From NCBI GenBank assembly GCA_937883885.1, contig CAKZXL010000412.1, positions 1 to 21,875 on the forward strand: a stretch of 21,875 nt of DNA. Reading direction: 5' to 3'. Position numbers and translations under genes: made by a program. Origin of the DNA: an uncultured Aquincola sp. GTDB taxonomy: Bacteria; Pseudomonadota; Gammaproteobacteria; Burkholderiales; Burkholderiaceae. Below, in pieces: positions 1 to 8,025 of the stretch; the first letter of the stretch is position 1; each line of letters starts with the position of its first letter. The notes beneath the pieces are model-generated. The model saw nothing but the letters and a program-made list of their open reading frames with translations, was not told the DNA's origin and did no database searches.

Positions 1-426
1 CAGCAGGTCGGCAATGGGGGAGAGTCGGGCTTCCGTGTAACGCATCGCCGCGGCGGTGTCGCCGTCCAGCGAGCCGTAGTTGCCTTGGCCGTCGATGAGC
101 GGGTAGCGCAGCGTGAAGTTCTGCGCCTGGCGCACCATGGCGTCATAGGCAGCCGTGTCGCCGTGCGGGTGGTACTTGCCCAGGACCTCGCCGATGATGC
201 GCGCCGACTTCACCGGCTTGGCGGCGCTGGTCAGGCCCAGCTGGTGCATGGCGTAGAGGATGCGTCGCTGCACAGGCTTCTGGCCGTCTTCGACGTCGGA
301 GAGGGCGCGCGACTTCACCGTGGCCAGCGCGTACTGCAGATAGGCCGACTCGGCGTGGTGGTGGATGACGATGGAATCGCCCGGAGTCGAGTCGAGTTTG
401 CCGGCGTCGAGGGTGTCGAGGGACAT
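1..426 (-). CDS. parC: DNA topoisomerase IV subunit A, N-terminal part (cut by window edge)
   Basis: The first 142 residues of a type IIA topoisomerase breakage-reunion subunit are present; the rest lies beyond the left edge. With ParE it forms topoisomerase IV, which decatenates and relaxes DNA. Visible motifs are the DNA-binding stretch [20 protein letters not shown] (about residues 40-59), the quinolone-determining region around [10 protein letters not shown] (86-95, Thr91 and Asp95 at the usual Ser/Asp-Glu positions), and AAAMRYTE with the catalytic tyrosine at residue 130. The ATG at 424-426 is followed by a typical short ParC N-terminus. It lies 42 bases after the small exported gene and is probably the third gene of the parE operon. 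ParC rather than GyrA is chosen because the neighbour is ParE-like; GyrA cannot be fully excluded from this fragment. Confidence 0.9.
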   Translation of the reverse strand, partial: MSLDTLDAGKLDSTPGDSIVIHHHAESAYLQYALATVKSRALSDVEDGQKPVQRRILYAMHQLGLTSAAKPVKSARIIGEVLGKYHPHGDTAAYDAMVRQAQNFTLRYPLIDGQGNYGSLDGDTAAAMRYTEARLSPIADLL

Positions 427-468
427 CGTTGGGAATCCTGGTGTCGGTTGTTCGGGTGGCCTGGGAGC

Positions 469-828
469 TCAGCGCATGCGATGCAGCGCCGTGGGGGCAC
501 CGGTCTCCTCACCGGTCAGCTCACCGGCGGGCGTGGCACGCAGGCGTACGGGCGCGCCAGTCTTGGCCACTGTCGGGCACAGCAGGCCATTGGCGTTCAG
601 CGCGGAGATGAGTGCGGTGTCGCGCTGGTCGATGGCCTCGAAGCAGAACGGAGCCTCGGGCACGACGGTGCCGCGCGCGGCCGGCTGCGCCGCCGGCGCC
701 TGAGCTGCGGGAGCGGCCGGCCGTGCCGCCGGCGCTGGAGGCGGCACGATCGTGCCAGGTCGGGCGTACTGGGCGTGGGCCGCCAGCGCGGCGAACGAGG
801 CCGCAAACAGGATGAGGGTGCGGTTCAT
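469..828 (-). CDS. Small exported protein with Pro/Ala-rich linker, between parE and parC
   Basis: This 119-residue protein is of unrecognised family. The N-terminus MNRTLILFAASFAALAAHAQ is a typical Sec signal peptide with an AHA-Q cleavage site. A low-complexity Pro/Ala linker follows (about residues 25-52), then a short globular part containing two cysteines (FCFEAID and GLLCPTV) that could form a disulfide in the periplasm. The ATG at 826-828 directly abuts the parE stop codon (TGAATG), so translation is almost certainly coupled to parE. A secreted product inside a topoisomerase IV operon is unexpected. The signal peptide and linker read as a real protein, and the reverse strand here is only an antisense reading frame. 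Function unknown. Confidence 0.75.
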   Translation of the reverse strand: MNRTLILFAASFAALAAHAQYARPGTIVPPPAPAARPAAPAAQAPAAQPAARGTVVPEAPFCFEAIDQRDTALISALNANGLLCPTVAKTGAPVRLRATPAGELTGEETGAPTALHRMR

Positions 829-2802
829 TCAGCCGGCCTCCACCTCGTCGCCGCGGCGCTCCATCCACTCGCGGCGCCAGCCGGAGCGGGACTTGGACAT
901 CAGGTTGTTGAACGCCTCAAGCGCATCGGGACGCTGCTCCTCAGGCAACTGGACCTGCAGCAGTCGGCGCGTGTCCGGGCACAGCGTGGTTTCCCACAGC
1001 TGGGGCGGATTCATCTCGCCCAGGCCCTTGAAGCGGCTGACCTGCAGCGCGGTGGCGGGATAGCCTTCCTTGGCCAGGCGCTCTTTCCACATGGTGAGCT
1101 CGGCCTCGTCCATCGCGTAGATCTTCTTGGCGCCGCGCTTCTTGCCCGAGGCGTCGGCGTCCAGCCGGTACAGCGGCGGCCGTGCGATGTAGATGTGGCC
1201 GCGCGCGACCAGCTGCGGGAAGTGGCGCAGGAACAGCGTCTCCAGCAGCACCTGGATGTGGAAGCCGTCGACGTCGGCGTCGGCGAGGATGCAAATCTTG
1301 CCGTAACGCAGCTTGCCGAAGTCGACCTCGTCGTTCATGGTGTGCGGCTGGATACCGATGGCCACGCTGATGTCGCCGATTTCGACGTTGTCCAGCGCCT
1401 CTTCCTTGGTCTTCTCCCATACGTTCAGGCCCTTGCCGCGCATGGGCAGGATCGCTTGGTTGTCCTTGCTTCGCGCCTGCTTTGCAGACCCGCCGGCGGA
1501 GTCGCCCTCCACAAGGAACAGCTCCGTCACAGCCGGGTCCTCCGACTCACAGTCGGCGAGCTTGCCGGGCAGCATCACGACCGAGGACGACTTGCGGCGC
1601 TCGACGGGCTTGGCGGCGCGCTGGCGCGCCATGGCGTTGCGGATGACCAGCTCGGCGACGGTCTTTGCATGCACTGGGTTCAGGTTGAACCAGGCCTCCA
1701 CTGAGGGCTGAGTCATCTTTTCGACCAGCTTCACGCCGTCACGCGAGTTCAGGCGATCCTTGGTCTGACCGTCGAAACTTGGGTCGAGCATCCGCGCCGA
1801 CAGGACGAAGCGCACCGACTTGAAGGCGTCTTCGGCGGTGAGCTTCACGCCCTTGGGCAGCATGGAGTGGTGGTCGATGTAGCCGCGCACCGCGTTGAAG
1901 ACTGCGCCGCGAAGGCCGGCCACATGCGTTCCGTGCAGCGGCGTCGGAATGAGGTTGACGTAAGAGCGGCCACTACCGTCGCCCCGCTCGAACCACGAGA
2001 ACGCCCAGGTCGCACCTTCGCCCTCGGCAAAGGTCTCGTCGCTCTCGGTGGCGTGCACGGCGCCGGCGACCATCGGGACCAACGGCTGTTCCTGAGCGAG
2101 CTCATCCAAGTAGGCGGCCATGCCGCTCTCATAGAAGAACAGCTCCTCCTGCGGCTCGCCGTCCCTGCGCGTATCGACCAGGCGTGCGCGCAGGCCCGGC
2201 AGCAAGACTGCCTTGGACCGCAGTAGCTCGCGCAGGGCCCCGACCGGGACATCCGGAGAGTCGAAGTATTTCGGGTCCGGACACACCGTCACGGTGGTGC
2301 CGGTGCCATCGACCTTGTCGCCGCGATGCAGCGGCTTGACCACATCGCCGCCGGAGAACTCGATGCTGTGGCTGCGGCCGTCGCGCTTGACGTCCACGCG
2401 CAGCAGGCTCGACAGCGCATTGGTGACGCTGACGCCCACGCCGTGCAGGCCGCCGGAGAACTTGTACGCGCCGCCAGAGGCCTTGTCGAACTTGCCGCCG
2501 GCATGCAACCGGGTGAACACCAGCTCAACCACGGGCGCCTTCTCCTCAGGGTGCATCCCGACAGGGATGCCGCGGCCATCGTCGCTCACGCGAACCATGC
2601 CACCGGGCAGCAGCTCCACGGCGATGTTCTTCGCATAGCCGCCGATGGCCTCGTCCACTGAGTTGTCCAGGACCTCCTGAATGATGTGCAGCGGGTTCTC
2701 GGTGCGGGTGTACATGCCCGGGCGCTGCTTCACCGGCTCCAGTCCCTTGAGGACGCGGATGGAGCCTTCGTCGTACTTGCGGCTGGCGGTTGTGGTGGTC
2801 AT
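829..2802 (-). CDS. parE: DNA topoisomerase IV subunit B
   Basis: ATPase subunit of topoisomerase IV, 657 residues, full length for the family. In order it shows the GHKL ATPase fold (EVLDNSVDEAI with the catalytic Glu/Asn, DDGRGIPVGMHP, and the glycine-rich lid GGLHGVGVSVTNAL), the transducer domain, a TOPRIM domain (ELFLVEGDSAGG, then ILADADVDGFHI, the metal-binding DxDxD), and the C-terminal FKGLGEMNPPQLWETT segment typical of ParE/GyrB. The ATG at 2800-2802 was chosen because it gives the usual betaproteobacterial-like N-terminus ending in SRKYDEGSIRVLKGLEPV. An upstream in-frame ATG at 2856 would add 18 low-complexity residues and overlap the preceding small ORF. No strong Shine-Dalgarno is visible at either. 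ParE is favoured over GyrB by length, lack of the GyrB insert and the adjacent parC. Confidence 0.95.
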   Translation of the reverse strand: MTTTTASRKYDEGSIRVLKGLEPVKQRPGMYTRTENPLHIIQEVLDNSVDEAIGGYAKNIAVELLPGGMVRVSDDGRGIPVGMHPEEKAPVVELVFTRLHAGGKFDKASGGAYKFSGGLHGVGVSVTNALSSLLRVDVKRDGRSHSIEFSGGDVVKPLHRGDKVDGTGTTVTVCPDPKYFDSPDVPVGALRELLRSKAVLLPGLRARLVDTRRDGEPQEELFFYESGMAAYLDELAQEQPLVPMVAGAVHATESDETFAEGEGATWAFSWFERGDGSGRSYVNLIPTPLHGTHVAGLRGAVFNAVRGYIDHHSMLPKGVKLTAEDAFKSVRFVLSARMLDPSFDGQTKDRLNSRDGVKLVEKMTQPSVEAWFNLNPVHAKTVAELVIRNAMARQRAAKPVERRKSSSVVMLPGKLADCESEDPAVTELFLVEGDSAGGSAKQARSKDNQAILPMRGKGLNVWEKTKEEALDNVEIGDISVAIGIQPHTMNDEVDFGKLRYGKICILADADVDGFHIQVLLETLFLRHFPQLVARGHIYIARPPLYRLDADASGKKRGAKKIYAMDEAELTMWKERLAKEGYPATALQVSRFKGLGEMNPPQLWETTLCPDTRRLLQVQLPEEQRPDALEAFNNLMSKSRSGWRREWMERRGDEVEAG

Positions 2803-2818
2803 TGGATTCTGGGTTGTC

Positions 2819-3109
2819 TTAGTCGGGTGCGCCGGGGGTCCGGCGGGCGTTGTCATCGGTGTGTTCGGCCACCCGAAGAAGCGAGCGGAGCAGCACCTGG
2901 TGGCGGTAGACGATGCGGCGCAGTACCGTCACCGCCTCGTCACGCTGTCGCCCGGCGTCGCGCAGACGCTGTGCAAGGGTCTCGCACGCGGCGCGCAGCG
3001 ATGACGCGCTCGCGCGATACCCGGGATGAGGCTGAACGGGTCCTTGGCATATGGGCGTCGTCGGTCTCTCAGGAAAATGGGCCGCATCAAGCGGCCCATG
3101 TGTCGTCAC
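2819..3109 (-). CDS. Possible small helical protein upstream of parE
   Basis: An open frame ends 16 bases before the parE start. Its C-terminal two thirds look like a charged amphipathic helix or coiled coil (for example CETLAQRLRDAGRQRDEAV), the kind of sequence that real small proteins have. The only long start is a GTG at 3109 that lies just before the terminator hairpin, so the first 30 residues would be translated from the hairpin itself, which is unlikely. A later GTG at codon VTVLRR would give about 37 residues. No ATG or good ribosome site is visible in frame. It may be a short leader peptide, a protein with an unusual start, or chance. The 2803-3072 stretch otherwise shows only this frame. 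Confidence 0.3.
   Translation of the reverse strand: MTTHGPLDAAHFPERPTTPICQGPVQPHPGYRASASSLRAACETLAQRLRDAGRQRDEAVTVLRRIVYRHQVLLRSLLRVAEHTDDNARRTPGAPD
3073..3099 (-). terminator. Rho-independent-type terminator after the lipoprotein gene
   Basis: A perfect 9-bp inverted repeat (ATGGGCCGC at 3077-3085, GCGGCCCAT at 3091-3099) with a 5-base loop lies 24 bases past the stop of the minus-strand lipoprotein gene. Read on the minus strand the stem runs into TTTT, a short U-tract. On the plus strand no T-run follows, so it acts in the minus direction only. Because the U-run is short, some read-through into parE is possible. Confidence 0.75.
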
Positions 3110-3122
3110 TGCATCGGATGCA

Positions 3123-4499
3123 TCACGGAGTCGTGCGCACCACCACGTCGGCGGTGTAGATGTCGCCAGGTGCAGCGGTATTCAGTGGCTTGCGCGACAC
3201 GCTCACCATGAAGACGGAGTCCACGTACGAGCCGGACACGTCGGGCGCGACGAAGCTGGCCGTGGACATGTTGGCGCCGCCGATGGTCACGCTCGGGCCC
3301 GAGACCTGGGACCAGGCGTAGTACAGCTTGCCGCTGAACGGAGTCACGGAAACCGGCAGGCTGACCGAGGTGCCGGTCTTCACCACCAAGGCGGCGCTGA
3401 TGCCCAGCACCAGCGGCTGCTCCGGCGTGACATAGACGGACACGGTGGCCGTCTCCGAAGGAGCGGCCGTTGCAGGGTTGGCCGGCGAGCTCACCATCGA
3501 GGTCACCCGGAAGGTCAGACGAGTCGTCTCGGTTACCACCGGCGCCGCGAAGGTGGGCATCGCCGCGACTGCATCGGACAGGGCCACCGTCGGGCCTTCG
3601 GTCTGCTGCCACAGGTAGTACAGCGCCGCGCCGCCCGGGGCGGCGCTGGCCGAGGCGTCCAGTTGCACGGTCGAGCCCTGGCCGACGGTCTGCGTGCTGC
3701 CAGCGTTGGCGATGGCCGCCACGGTGCCGCTCGGCGAAACGGTCACGACCGTGTCCGAGATGCCCAGCGCCAGGTTGTCGTCCAGGACGCGGCATTGGAG
3801 CGTGACGTTCGCGCTCGAGCGCACGGCCGGCGCCTTGAAGCTCAGCGAGCCGTCGCCCGGGGCGTTCAGGCTCAGCGCGACGCCGCTCGGGTTGCTCTTG
3901 ACCACCCAGGAATACACGTAGCTGCTGCTGCCGGCCAGCGCGCCACCAGAGCCGAAGCAGTTCAGGCCGACGTCGTCGCCGGCGGTGACGGCCACGTTGG
4001 CCGAAGTCGTGGCCACCGGGGGCGTGGAGGTCGGGCCGCCGGCGACAGCAGTGATGACGACATCCCTGTAGTCGGTTGCCGAGTTGCCCTTGGCGTCGGT
4101 GCCGGTGAAGGTCAGGCGGTAGGTCGAGTCCGCGGTCACCGAGGCCGGCGCGGCGACGACGGCATCGCAAGCCCAGTCGTTGTGCGTGATGTTGTTGACA
4201 GTGTTGCCCGAGCGGGTGCCATTGGCGCAGTCGGCGTTGGACAGCGTCAGGTCGGCCGCACCTGCAGTCAGCTTGGTCACCGACCAGGCCATGCTCTGCA
4301 TGGCGTTGGGCTGGGACGTCGCCGTACCCTTGACCACGAAGGACTTGCCGACGCTGATGTTCAGGGCACCCTGGTCGACCTTGGTCAGCACCGGGCTGGT
4401 CGTGGCGTCGGGCAAGCCACCGCCACCACCGCCGCAGGCGGACAGCAGGGCGGCCACGACTGCCGACAAGCCCAGCTTCATCGAGTGCGAAATGCGCAT
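3123..4499 (-). CDS. Outer-membrane-type lipoprotein with tandem Ig/PKD-like domains
   Basis: A 458-residue exported lipoprotein. The N-terminus MRISHSMKLGLSAVVAALLS leads to a lipobox LLSAC (Cys22) followed by six glycines, a flexible tether; Gly at +2 argues for outer-membrane sorting. The rest is a string of about four beta-sandwich repeats of PKD/K319-like type. Signature segments are YLWQQTEGPTVALSDAVAAM followed by PTFAAP, and YAWSQVSGPSVTIGGA followed by SFVAP. Such domains usually mediate adhesion or act as spacers; no catalytic motif is seen. The ATG at 4499 is preceded by GGAG nine bases upstream. A start at 4559 would put 20 extra residues before the signal and cover the mRNA leader. 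It has its own promoter and terminator, so it is monocistronic or leads into parE by read-through. The protein ends in proline. Confidence 0.85.
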   Translation of the reverse strand: MRISHSMKLGLSAVVAALLSACGGGGGGLPDATTSPVLTKVDQGALNISVGKSFVVKGTATSQPNAMQSMAWSVTKLTAGAADLTLSNADCANGTRSGNTVNNITHNDWACDAVVAAPASVTADSTYRLTFTGTDAKGNSATDYRDVVITAVAGGPTSTPPVATTSANVAVTAGDDVGLNCFGSGGALAGSSSYVYSWVVKSNPSGVALSLNAPGDGSLSFKAPAVRSSANVTLQCRVLDDNLALGISDTVVTVSPSGTVAAIANAGSTQTVGQGSTVQLDASASAAPGGAALYYLWQQTEGPTVALSDAVAAMPTFAAPVVTETTRLTFRVTSMVSSPANPATAAPSETATVSVYVTPEQPLVLGISAALVVKTGTSVSLPVSVTPFSGKLYYAWSQVSGPSVTIGGANMSTASFVAPDVSGSYVDSVFMVSVSRKPLNTAAPGDIYTADVVVRTTP

Positions 4500-4582
4500 G
4501 AGTTGAATCTCCAAAGGCCGCACAGGTTCCTGCGGCAAGACGGGTGACGCCGAATCCACGGCGACGAAAGAAAGCCGTGCGG

Positions 4583-4611
4583 AGTATATCTAGTACGCTG
4601 CGCCATTGCAA
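4583..4611 (-). promoter_or_regulatory. Sigma70 promoter for the lipoprotein gene
   Basis: On the minus strand, -35 TTGCAA (4606-4611), a 17-base spacer and -10 TATACT (4583-4588). It lies 84 bases upstream of the lipoprotein ATG and downstream of the preceding gene's stop, so it should drive that gene and possibly parE-parC by read-through. Confidence 0.7.
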
Positions 4612-4619
4612 CTGTCAGC

Positions 4620-4658
4620 GAGCGCCAGAGTTCTGGCCATGGCGGCACTTCGGCGCTC
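4620..4658. repeat. Inverted repeat overlapping the stop of the recA-distal gene
   Basis: GAGCGCC (4620-4626) pairs with GGCGCTC (4652-4658), with a smaller CCAGA/TCTGG repeat inside the loop. It begins within the stop codon of the 164-residue gene on the minus strand. It could help end the recA operon transcript, but no U-run follows, so this is only a candidate. Confidence 0.25.
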
Positions 4659-5151
4659 ACGGACTTCGTCGAGAGTAGGAGGCGAAGACGCGCTTCTCCT
4701 GCGCAGTCCAGCGAAAGTCTGAAGCCACCGTGATCGCTCCGCCACCGACGTTGGAGCGGTAGAAGCCCAGGCCTTGCTCGACGAATTCGTCGGCGAGCTT
4801 CGATGTGGCATTCCAGTCGTAGATGGTGCGCGGGCCCCAGTCGGACATCGGCGCAGCAAAGTCCGTCCTGTGCAGCGCAGCGAGGTGGGACAACAGAATG
4901 GGATGGGCCGAGACTCCAGTGAACATCAGCTGGGTCCGCTGGTGGTACACGAAGTCGCCAGCGCGGTCACTGATGATGAACCTGCGGGCGCGGTCGAGCG
5001 GAACAGCGAAGCCGAAGATGGCGCTGTTCCAGAGGTAGCGCTGTAGCGCCTGCTGCACGACGGAAGGAGCGGTGTCTGTGAACGCCCGCAGGATGATGGC
5101 GGTCAGCTCCGGGGCGTCAGAGCAGCCGAAGCAACCGGTGTCGTCAAACAT
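4657..5151 (-). CDS. Unknown protein, third gene of the recA operon
   Basis: A 164-residue protein of no recognised family. It has a CFGC motif near the N-terminus (FDDTGCFGCSDAPEL) and a mixed alpha/beta body with many aromatic residues; no signal peptide or membrane segment is evident. The start at ATG 5149-5151 overlaps the stop of the preceding gene by 8 bases and has a G-rich Shine-Dalgarno (GGGGG) about 8 bases upstream. The longer frame from 5256 would run inside the preceding gene. Overlap with its neighbour implies translational coupling, and its position suggests co-expression with recA. The C-terminus SYSRRSP belongs to the Arg-Arg-x-Pro tail set seen in other proteins of this window. 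A DNA-repair role is inference from context only. Confidence 0.7.
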   Translation of the reverse strand: MFDDTGCFGCSDAPELTAIILRAFTDTAPSVVQQALQRYLWNSAIFGFAVPLDRARRFIISDRAGDFVYHQRTQLMFTGVSAHPILLSHLAALHRTDFAAPMSDWGPRTIYDWNATSKLADEFVEQGLGFYRSNVGGGAITVASDFRWTAQEKRVFASYSRRSP

Positions 5152-5365
5152 CAAGCGCACCCCCGAAGTCAGGGCGGCCCCGCAGGACTTGAGTCGCAGC
5201 GAGGACTTGAGCCTTGCGCATGCGACTCTCCCGCTGCGCTGGTGGAGTGCCAGCATGCGTAGACACCACGGTCATCCAACCGCCGGGCTCGGTTCGCCCG
5301 ATGGTCATGGGTTGTCCAGACACGCGCAGGTACTCCGCAACGTAGTCAGACTTCCAGGATTCCAT
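5144..5365 (-). CDS. Small unknown protein immediately after recA
   Basis: A 73-residue protein starting MESWKSDYVAEYLRVSGQ, soluble and with a basic middle (QRESRMRKAQVL). The ATG at 5363-5365 lies 10 bases past the recA stop and has a GAGGTG Shine-Dalgarno that overlaps the end of recA, so the gene is real and coupled to recA. It sits where recX often sits in proteobacteria, but it is much shorter and does not look like RecX. Its last 8 bases overlap the next gene. Family and function are unknown. Confidence 0.7.
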   Translation of the reverse strand: MESWKSDYVAEYLRVSGQPMTIGRTEPGGWMTVVSTHAGTPPAQRESRMRKAQVLAATQVLRGRPDFGGALDV

Positions 5366-5375
5366 GCCCCGCACC

Positions 5376-6446
5376 TCAGGCCGCGCCGCGCAACTTGTCG
5401 CCGGCGGCCAGCGACCTCGGGTCGATGAGCCCATCGTTGGCCTCCTGCGGCTTGAGCGAAGCGAAGGCCAGTTCACGCACCTTGCCCTCGATCTCCGCGA
5501 GCAGGTCCGGATTCGACAGCAGGAACTCACGGCAGTTGTCCTTGCCGTTGCCGAGCTTCTCCCCCTTGAAGGAATACCAGGCGCCGGACTTCTCGAGCAA
5601 TTTGTACGTGACGCCCATCTCGATGACCTCGCCGGCGCGGTCGACACCAGCGCCGTAGCGGATGTCGAACTGGGTCGTCTTGAACGGCGCTGCGACCTTG
5701 TTTTTCACGACCTTGACCTTGGTTTCGCTGCCAACGACCTCCTCGCCCTTCTTGATGCTGCCCGTGCGGCGGATGTCCAGTCGAACCGAAGCGTAGAACT
5801 TCAGCGCATTGCCGCCGGTCGTGGTCTCGGGGTTGCCGAACATCACGCCGATCTTCATGCGGATTTGGTTGATGAAACAGACGGTCGTGTTCGTCTTCTT
5901 GATGGTCGCGGTGACCTTGCGCAGCGCCTGACTCATAAGGCGGGCGTGAAGGCCGGGCAGCGAGTCGCCCATCTCACCTTCGATCTCCGCCTTCGGCGTC
6001 AGAGCGGCGACCGAGTCGATGACGACCAGGTCGACCGCGCCGGAGCGCACGAGAGAATCGACGATTTCCAACGCCTGCTCGCCGGTGTCGGGCTGTGACA
6101 GCAGCAGGTCCTGCAGGTTCACGCCTAGTTTCTGGGCGTACTGCACGTCCAGCGCGTGCTCGGCGTCGATGAAGGCGCACGTGCCGCCGAGCTTTTGCAT
6201 CTCGGCGATGACCTGCAGCATCAGGGTGGTCTTGCCGCTCGACTCGGGGCCGTAGATTTCAACGACGCGACCGCGCGGCAGGCCGCCGACTCCCAACGCA
6301 ATGTCCAGACCCAGCGAGCCGGTGGAGACGACCTCGATGGCCTCCTGAGCGCCGCTGTCGAGCTTCATGATGGCACCCTTGCCGAACTGTTTTTCGATTT
6401 GTGCGATGGCGGCCTGGAGGGCCTTGTTCTTCTCGGTCGATTCCAT
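5376..6446 (-). CDS. recA: Recombinase RecA
   Basis: A complete 356-residue RecA, which forms filaments on single-stranded DNA, catalyses strand exchange and activates SOS autocleavage of LexA. Visible are the N-terminal helix [20 protein letters not shown], Walker A GPESSGKT (residues 66-73), FIDAEHALD, the Walker B strand [11 protein letters not shown], loop L1 around EGEMGDS, and loop L2 [20 protein letters not shown]. All key residues are intact and it should be functional. The ATG at 6446 follows AGGA at a spacing of about 10; an upstream in-frame start at 6515 would run through the promoter region. The acidic C-terminal tail usual in RecA is missing: it ends DKLRGAA. No CTGT-N8-ACAG LexA box is visible upstream. 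Two unknown genes follow, not recX. Confidence 0.97.
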   Translation of the reverse strand: MESTEKNKALQAAIAQIEKQFGKGAIMKLDSGAQEAIEVVSTGSLGLDIALGVGGLPRGRVVEIYGPESSGKTTLMLQVIAEMQKLGGTCAFIDAEHALDVQYAQKLGVNLQDLLLSQPDTGEQALEIVDSLVRSGAVDLVVIDSVAALTPKAEIEGEMGDSLPGLHARLMSQALRKVTATIKKTNTTVCFINQIRMKIGVMFGNPETTTGGNALKFYASVRLDIRRTGSIKKGEEVVGSETKVKVVKNKVAAPFKTTQFDIRYGAGVDRAGEVIEMGVTYKLLEKSGAWYSFKGEKLGNGKDNCREFLLSNPDLLAEIEGKVRELAFASLKPQEANDGLIDPRSLAAGDKLRGAA

Positions 6447-6480
6447 GAATTGAGTCCTGGGTGTAAGGAGGCACCGCAGG

Positions 6481-6509
6481 TTGAATGTTGCACGCGTATG
6501 AGATATACC
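6481..6509 (+). promoter_or_regulatory. Probable sigma70 promoter for the DNA ligase
   Basis: -35 TTGAAT (6481-6486), a 17-base spacer, and -10 TATACC (6504-6509), about 90 bases before the ligase ATG in the recA-ligase divergent region. Match to consensus is moderate at both boxes. The recA promoter must lie on the other strand here; an AT-rich GGTATATCTC occurs there but no good -35 was found. Confidence 0.5.
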
Positions 6510-6520
6510 GTACACCGTAC
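6507..6520. repeat. Tandem ACCGTAC heptamer between recA and ligase
   Basis: ACCGTAC occurs twice back to back (6507-6513 and 6514-6520), overlapping the -10 region of the ligase promoter and the likely recA promoter. Its position would suit an operator for a regulator acting on both divergent genes; this is inference. Confidence 0.5.
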
Positions 6521-6595
6521 CTATAGAATCATCAACCTGCCAACCCCCCGACCCGCCAATCCGGGCGCGGCGAGATATCAGACAAGCCGTTTCGC

Positions 6596-8014
6596 ATGAA
6601 CTCCAACGACATCTTCGCCCTCATCGAGCGCATCGCAGCCGACCCGAAGAAGACCGCCAAGGAGGCGATGCTGCGCGAACATGCGGGCGACGACTCGCTC
6701 AAGCGGGTCCTCGAGCTGGCCTTCAATCCTTTCAAGACCTATGGCGTCAAGGCTCTGCCGGCGCGCACCGGCAACGGCGCCCTGGTCTTCGAGGAGCGCC
6801 ACTGGCAACTCATCGAGAGCTTGCGCACCCGTGAGCTGACTGGAGGCGCCGCGCGCGCTGCAATCGCAAATGCCCTCAACGGACTTTCAACAGAGTCCGC
6901 GCAGCTGCTAGGCCGCATCCTGCGCAAGGACCTACGGGCCGGCTTCAGCGAGAACACCACCAACAAGGCCTTCCCGAAGCTCATCCCCGAGTTCGCGTAC
7001 ATGCGCTGCTCACTGCCGACCGACGTCAAGCTGGCCGAGTGGCCCTGGGCAGACGGAATCGTCTCGCAGGAGAAGGCGGACGGTATGTTCGCCAACGTGG
7101 ATGTCGACTCTAGCGGCGTCTCCGTTCGAACCCGCCAGGGCAACGAGGTGCCGCTGGAGGCGCTGGGCGAGCTGCCCAACCAGATGGCCAAGTACCTGGC
7201 GCTGAACCACCAGCACCACGGCGAGATTCTGATTCAGCGCCGCGTCGGCGAGTCCTGGGCCATTCTGCCGCGGGAGGAGGGGAACGGCATCCTCAACAGC
7301 ATCGGCAAGGGCGGCGAGATGCCTGAAGGGCACCGCGCCATCTACCTGGCGTGGGACGCCGTGCCGCTGTCGGCCGTGCAGCCGAAAGGCCGCTTCGAGA
7401 CGTCCTACAAGCAGCGCCTGCAAGGCCTGCGCGATGCGTTTGTCACCATGCAGGAGCTCGAGGCCGACCCGCTCGTCGGGCTCGTGCCGATGCGCATCGT
7501 GCACTCGATGGTAGAGGCCCTGGTGCACTACCGCGAAATGCTGGAGTCCGGCAAGGAAGGCACGATCATCAAGCGCCTGGACAGCCCGTGGGCCGATGGA
7601 ACGTCGCGCGGCCAGGTGAAGCTCAAGCTCGAAGTCGACGTCGACCTGGAGGTCGTAGGCTTCAACCCGGGTACCGGCAAGAACGCCAAGACCTTCGGCT
7701 CCATCATCGGGCGCTCGTCCTGCGGCCAGCTCGTCGTGAACGTGAATGCGCGCAGCGACAAGTCGCGTGCGGACATTCACGCCCGACGCGAGGAACTGAA
7801 AGGAACCATCATGGCGGTGCGCTTCAACGACATCATGAAGCCCAAGAAGCCCGGTGAGCTGTACAGCCTCTTCCTTCCGCGCCTTCTGGAGCTCCGTCAG
7901 GACAAGACGACGGCCGACTCGCTCGAGCGCATCCTGGCCCAGTTCGAGGCGGCCGTCAGGGGCGAGACGATGCCAGGCGTGGCGGAGGAAGTCTCGGCCG
8001 AGGCGGTCGAGTAA
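6596..8014 (+). CDS. ATP-dependent DNA ligase, T4 type
   Basis: A 472-residue ligase that seals nicks by enzyme-AMP and DNA-adenylate intermediates. The N-terminal helical domain includes [20 protein letters not shown], as in T4-like ligases. The adenylation motif EKADGM places the AMP-accepting lysine at residue 160; motif III-like HHGEIL, motif [10 protein letters not shown] and motif V VKLKLE are present. A C-terminal OB-fold-like part contains [10 protein letters not shown] and ends in an acidic tail. Length suits T4 ligase (487 residues) and not the host NAD-dependent LigA. The ATG at 6596 gives a sensible N-terminus although the Shine-Dalgarno is weak. It is divergent from recA and followed 11 bases later by a small gene. 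Such ligases in betaproteobacteria are usually found on phages and large mobile elements. Confidence 0.92.
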   Translation: MNSNDIFALIERIAADPKKTAKEAMLREHAGDDSLKRVLELAFNPFKTYGVKALPARTGNGALVFEERHWQLIESLRTRELTGGAARAAIANALNGLSTESAQLLGRILRKDLRAGFSENTTNKAFPKLIPEFAYMRCSLPTDVKLAEWPWADGIVSQEKADGMFANVDVDSSGVSVRTRQGNEVPLEALGELPNQMAKYLALNHQHHGEILIQRRVGESWAILPREEGNGILNSIGKGGEMPEGHRAIYLAWDAVPLSAVQPKGRFETSYKQRLQGLRDAFVTMQELEADPLVGLVPMRIVHSMVEALVHYREMLESGKEGTIIKRLDSPWADGTSRGQVKLKLEVDVDLEVVGFNPGTGKNAKTFGSIIGRSSCGQLVVNVNARSDKSRADIHARREELKGTIMAVRFNDIMKPKKPGELYSLFLPRLLELRQDKTTADSLERILAQFEAAVRGETMPGVAEEVSAEAVE

Positions 8015-8025
8015 GGAGGCCGCCG

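Noticed and set aside
82..161. Quinolone-resistance change in ParC
   Set aside because: Thr91 and Asp95 occupy the key positions. Thr is common in wild-type enzymes at the first one, so resistance cannot be claimed.
85..1704. Long plus-strand open frame of 539 codons
   Set aside because: It lies antisense to parC, the small exported gene and parE, has low-complexity Arg/Leu/Gly/His-rich content and no domain. GC-rich DNA commonly gives such antisense frames.
2803..2856. Upstream ATG for parE
   Set aside because: It adds a Thr/Pro-rich stretch not expected in ParE and would overlap the preceding frame; the start at 2802 fits the family.
3051..4611. Long open frames on both strands across the lipoprotein gene
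   Set aside because: The lipoprotein frame has a signal, lipobox and domain repeats; the others are Arg/Gly-rich shadows.
6447..6595. LexA binding site upstream of recA
   Set aside because: I looked for CTGT-N8-ACAG on both strands and found none.
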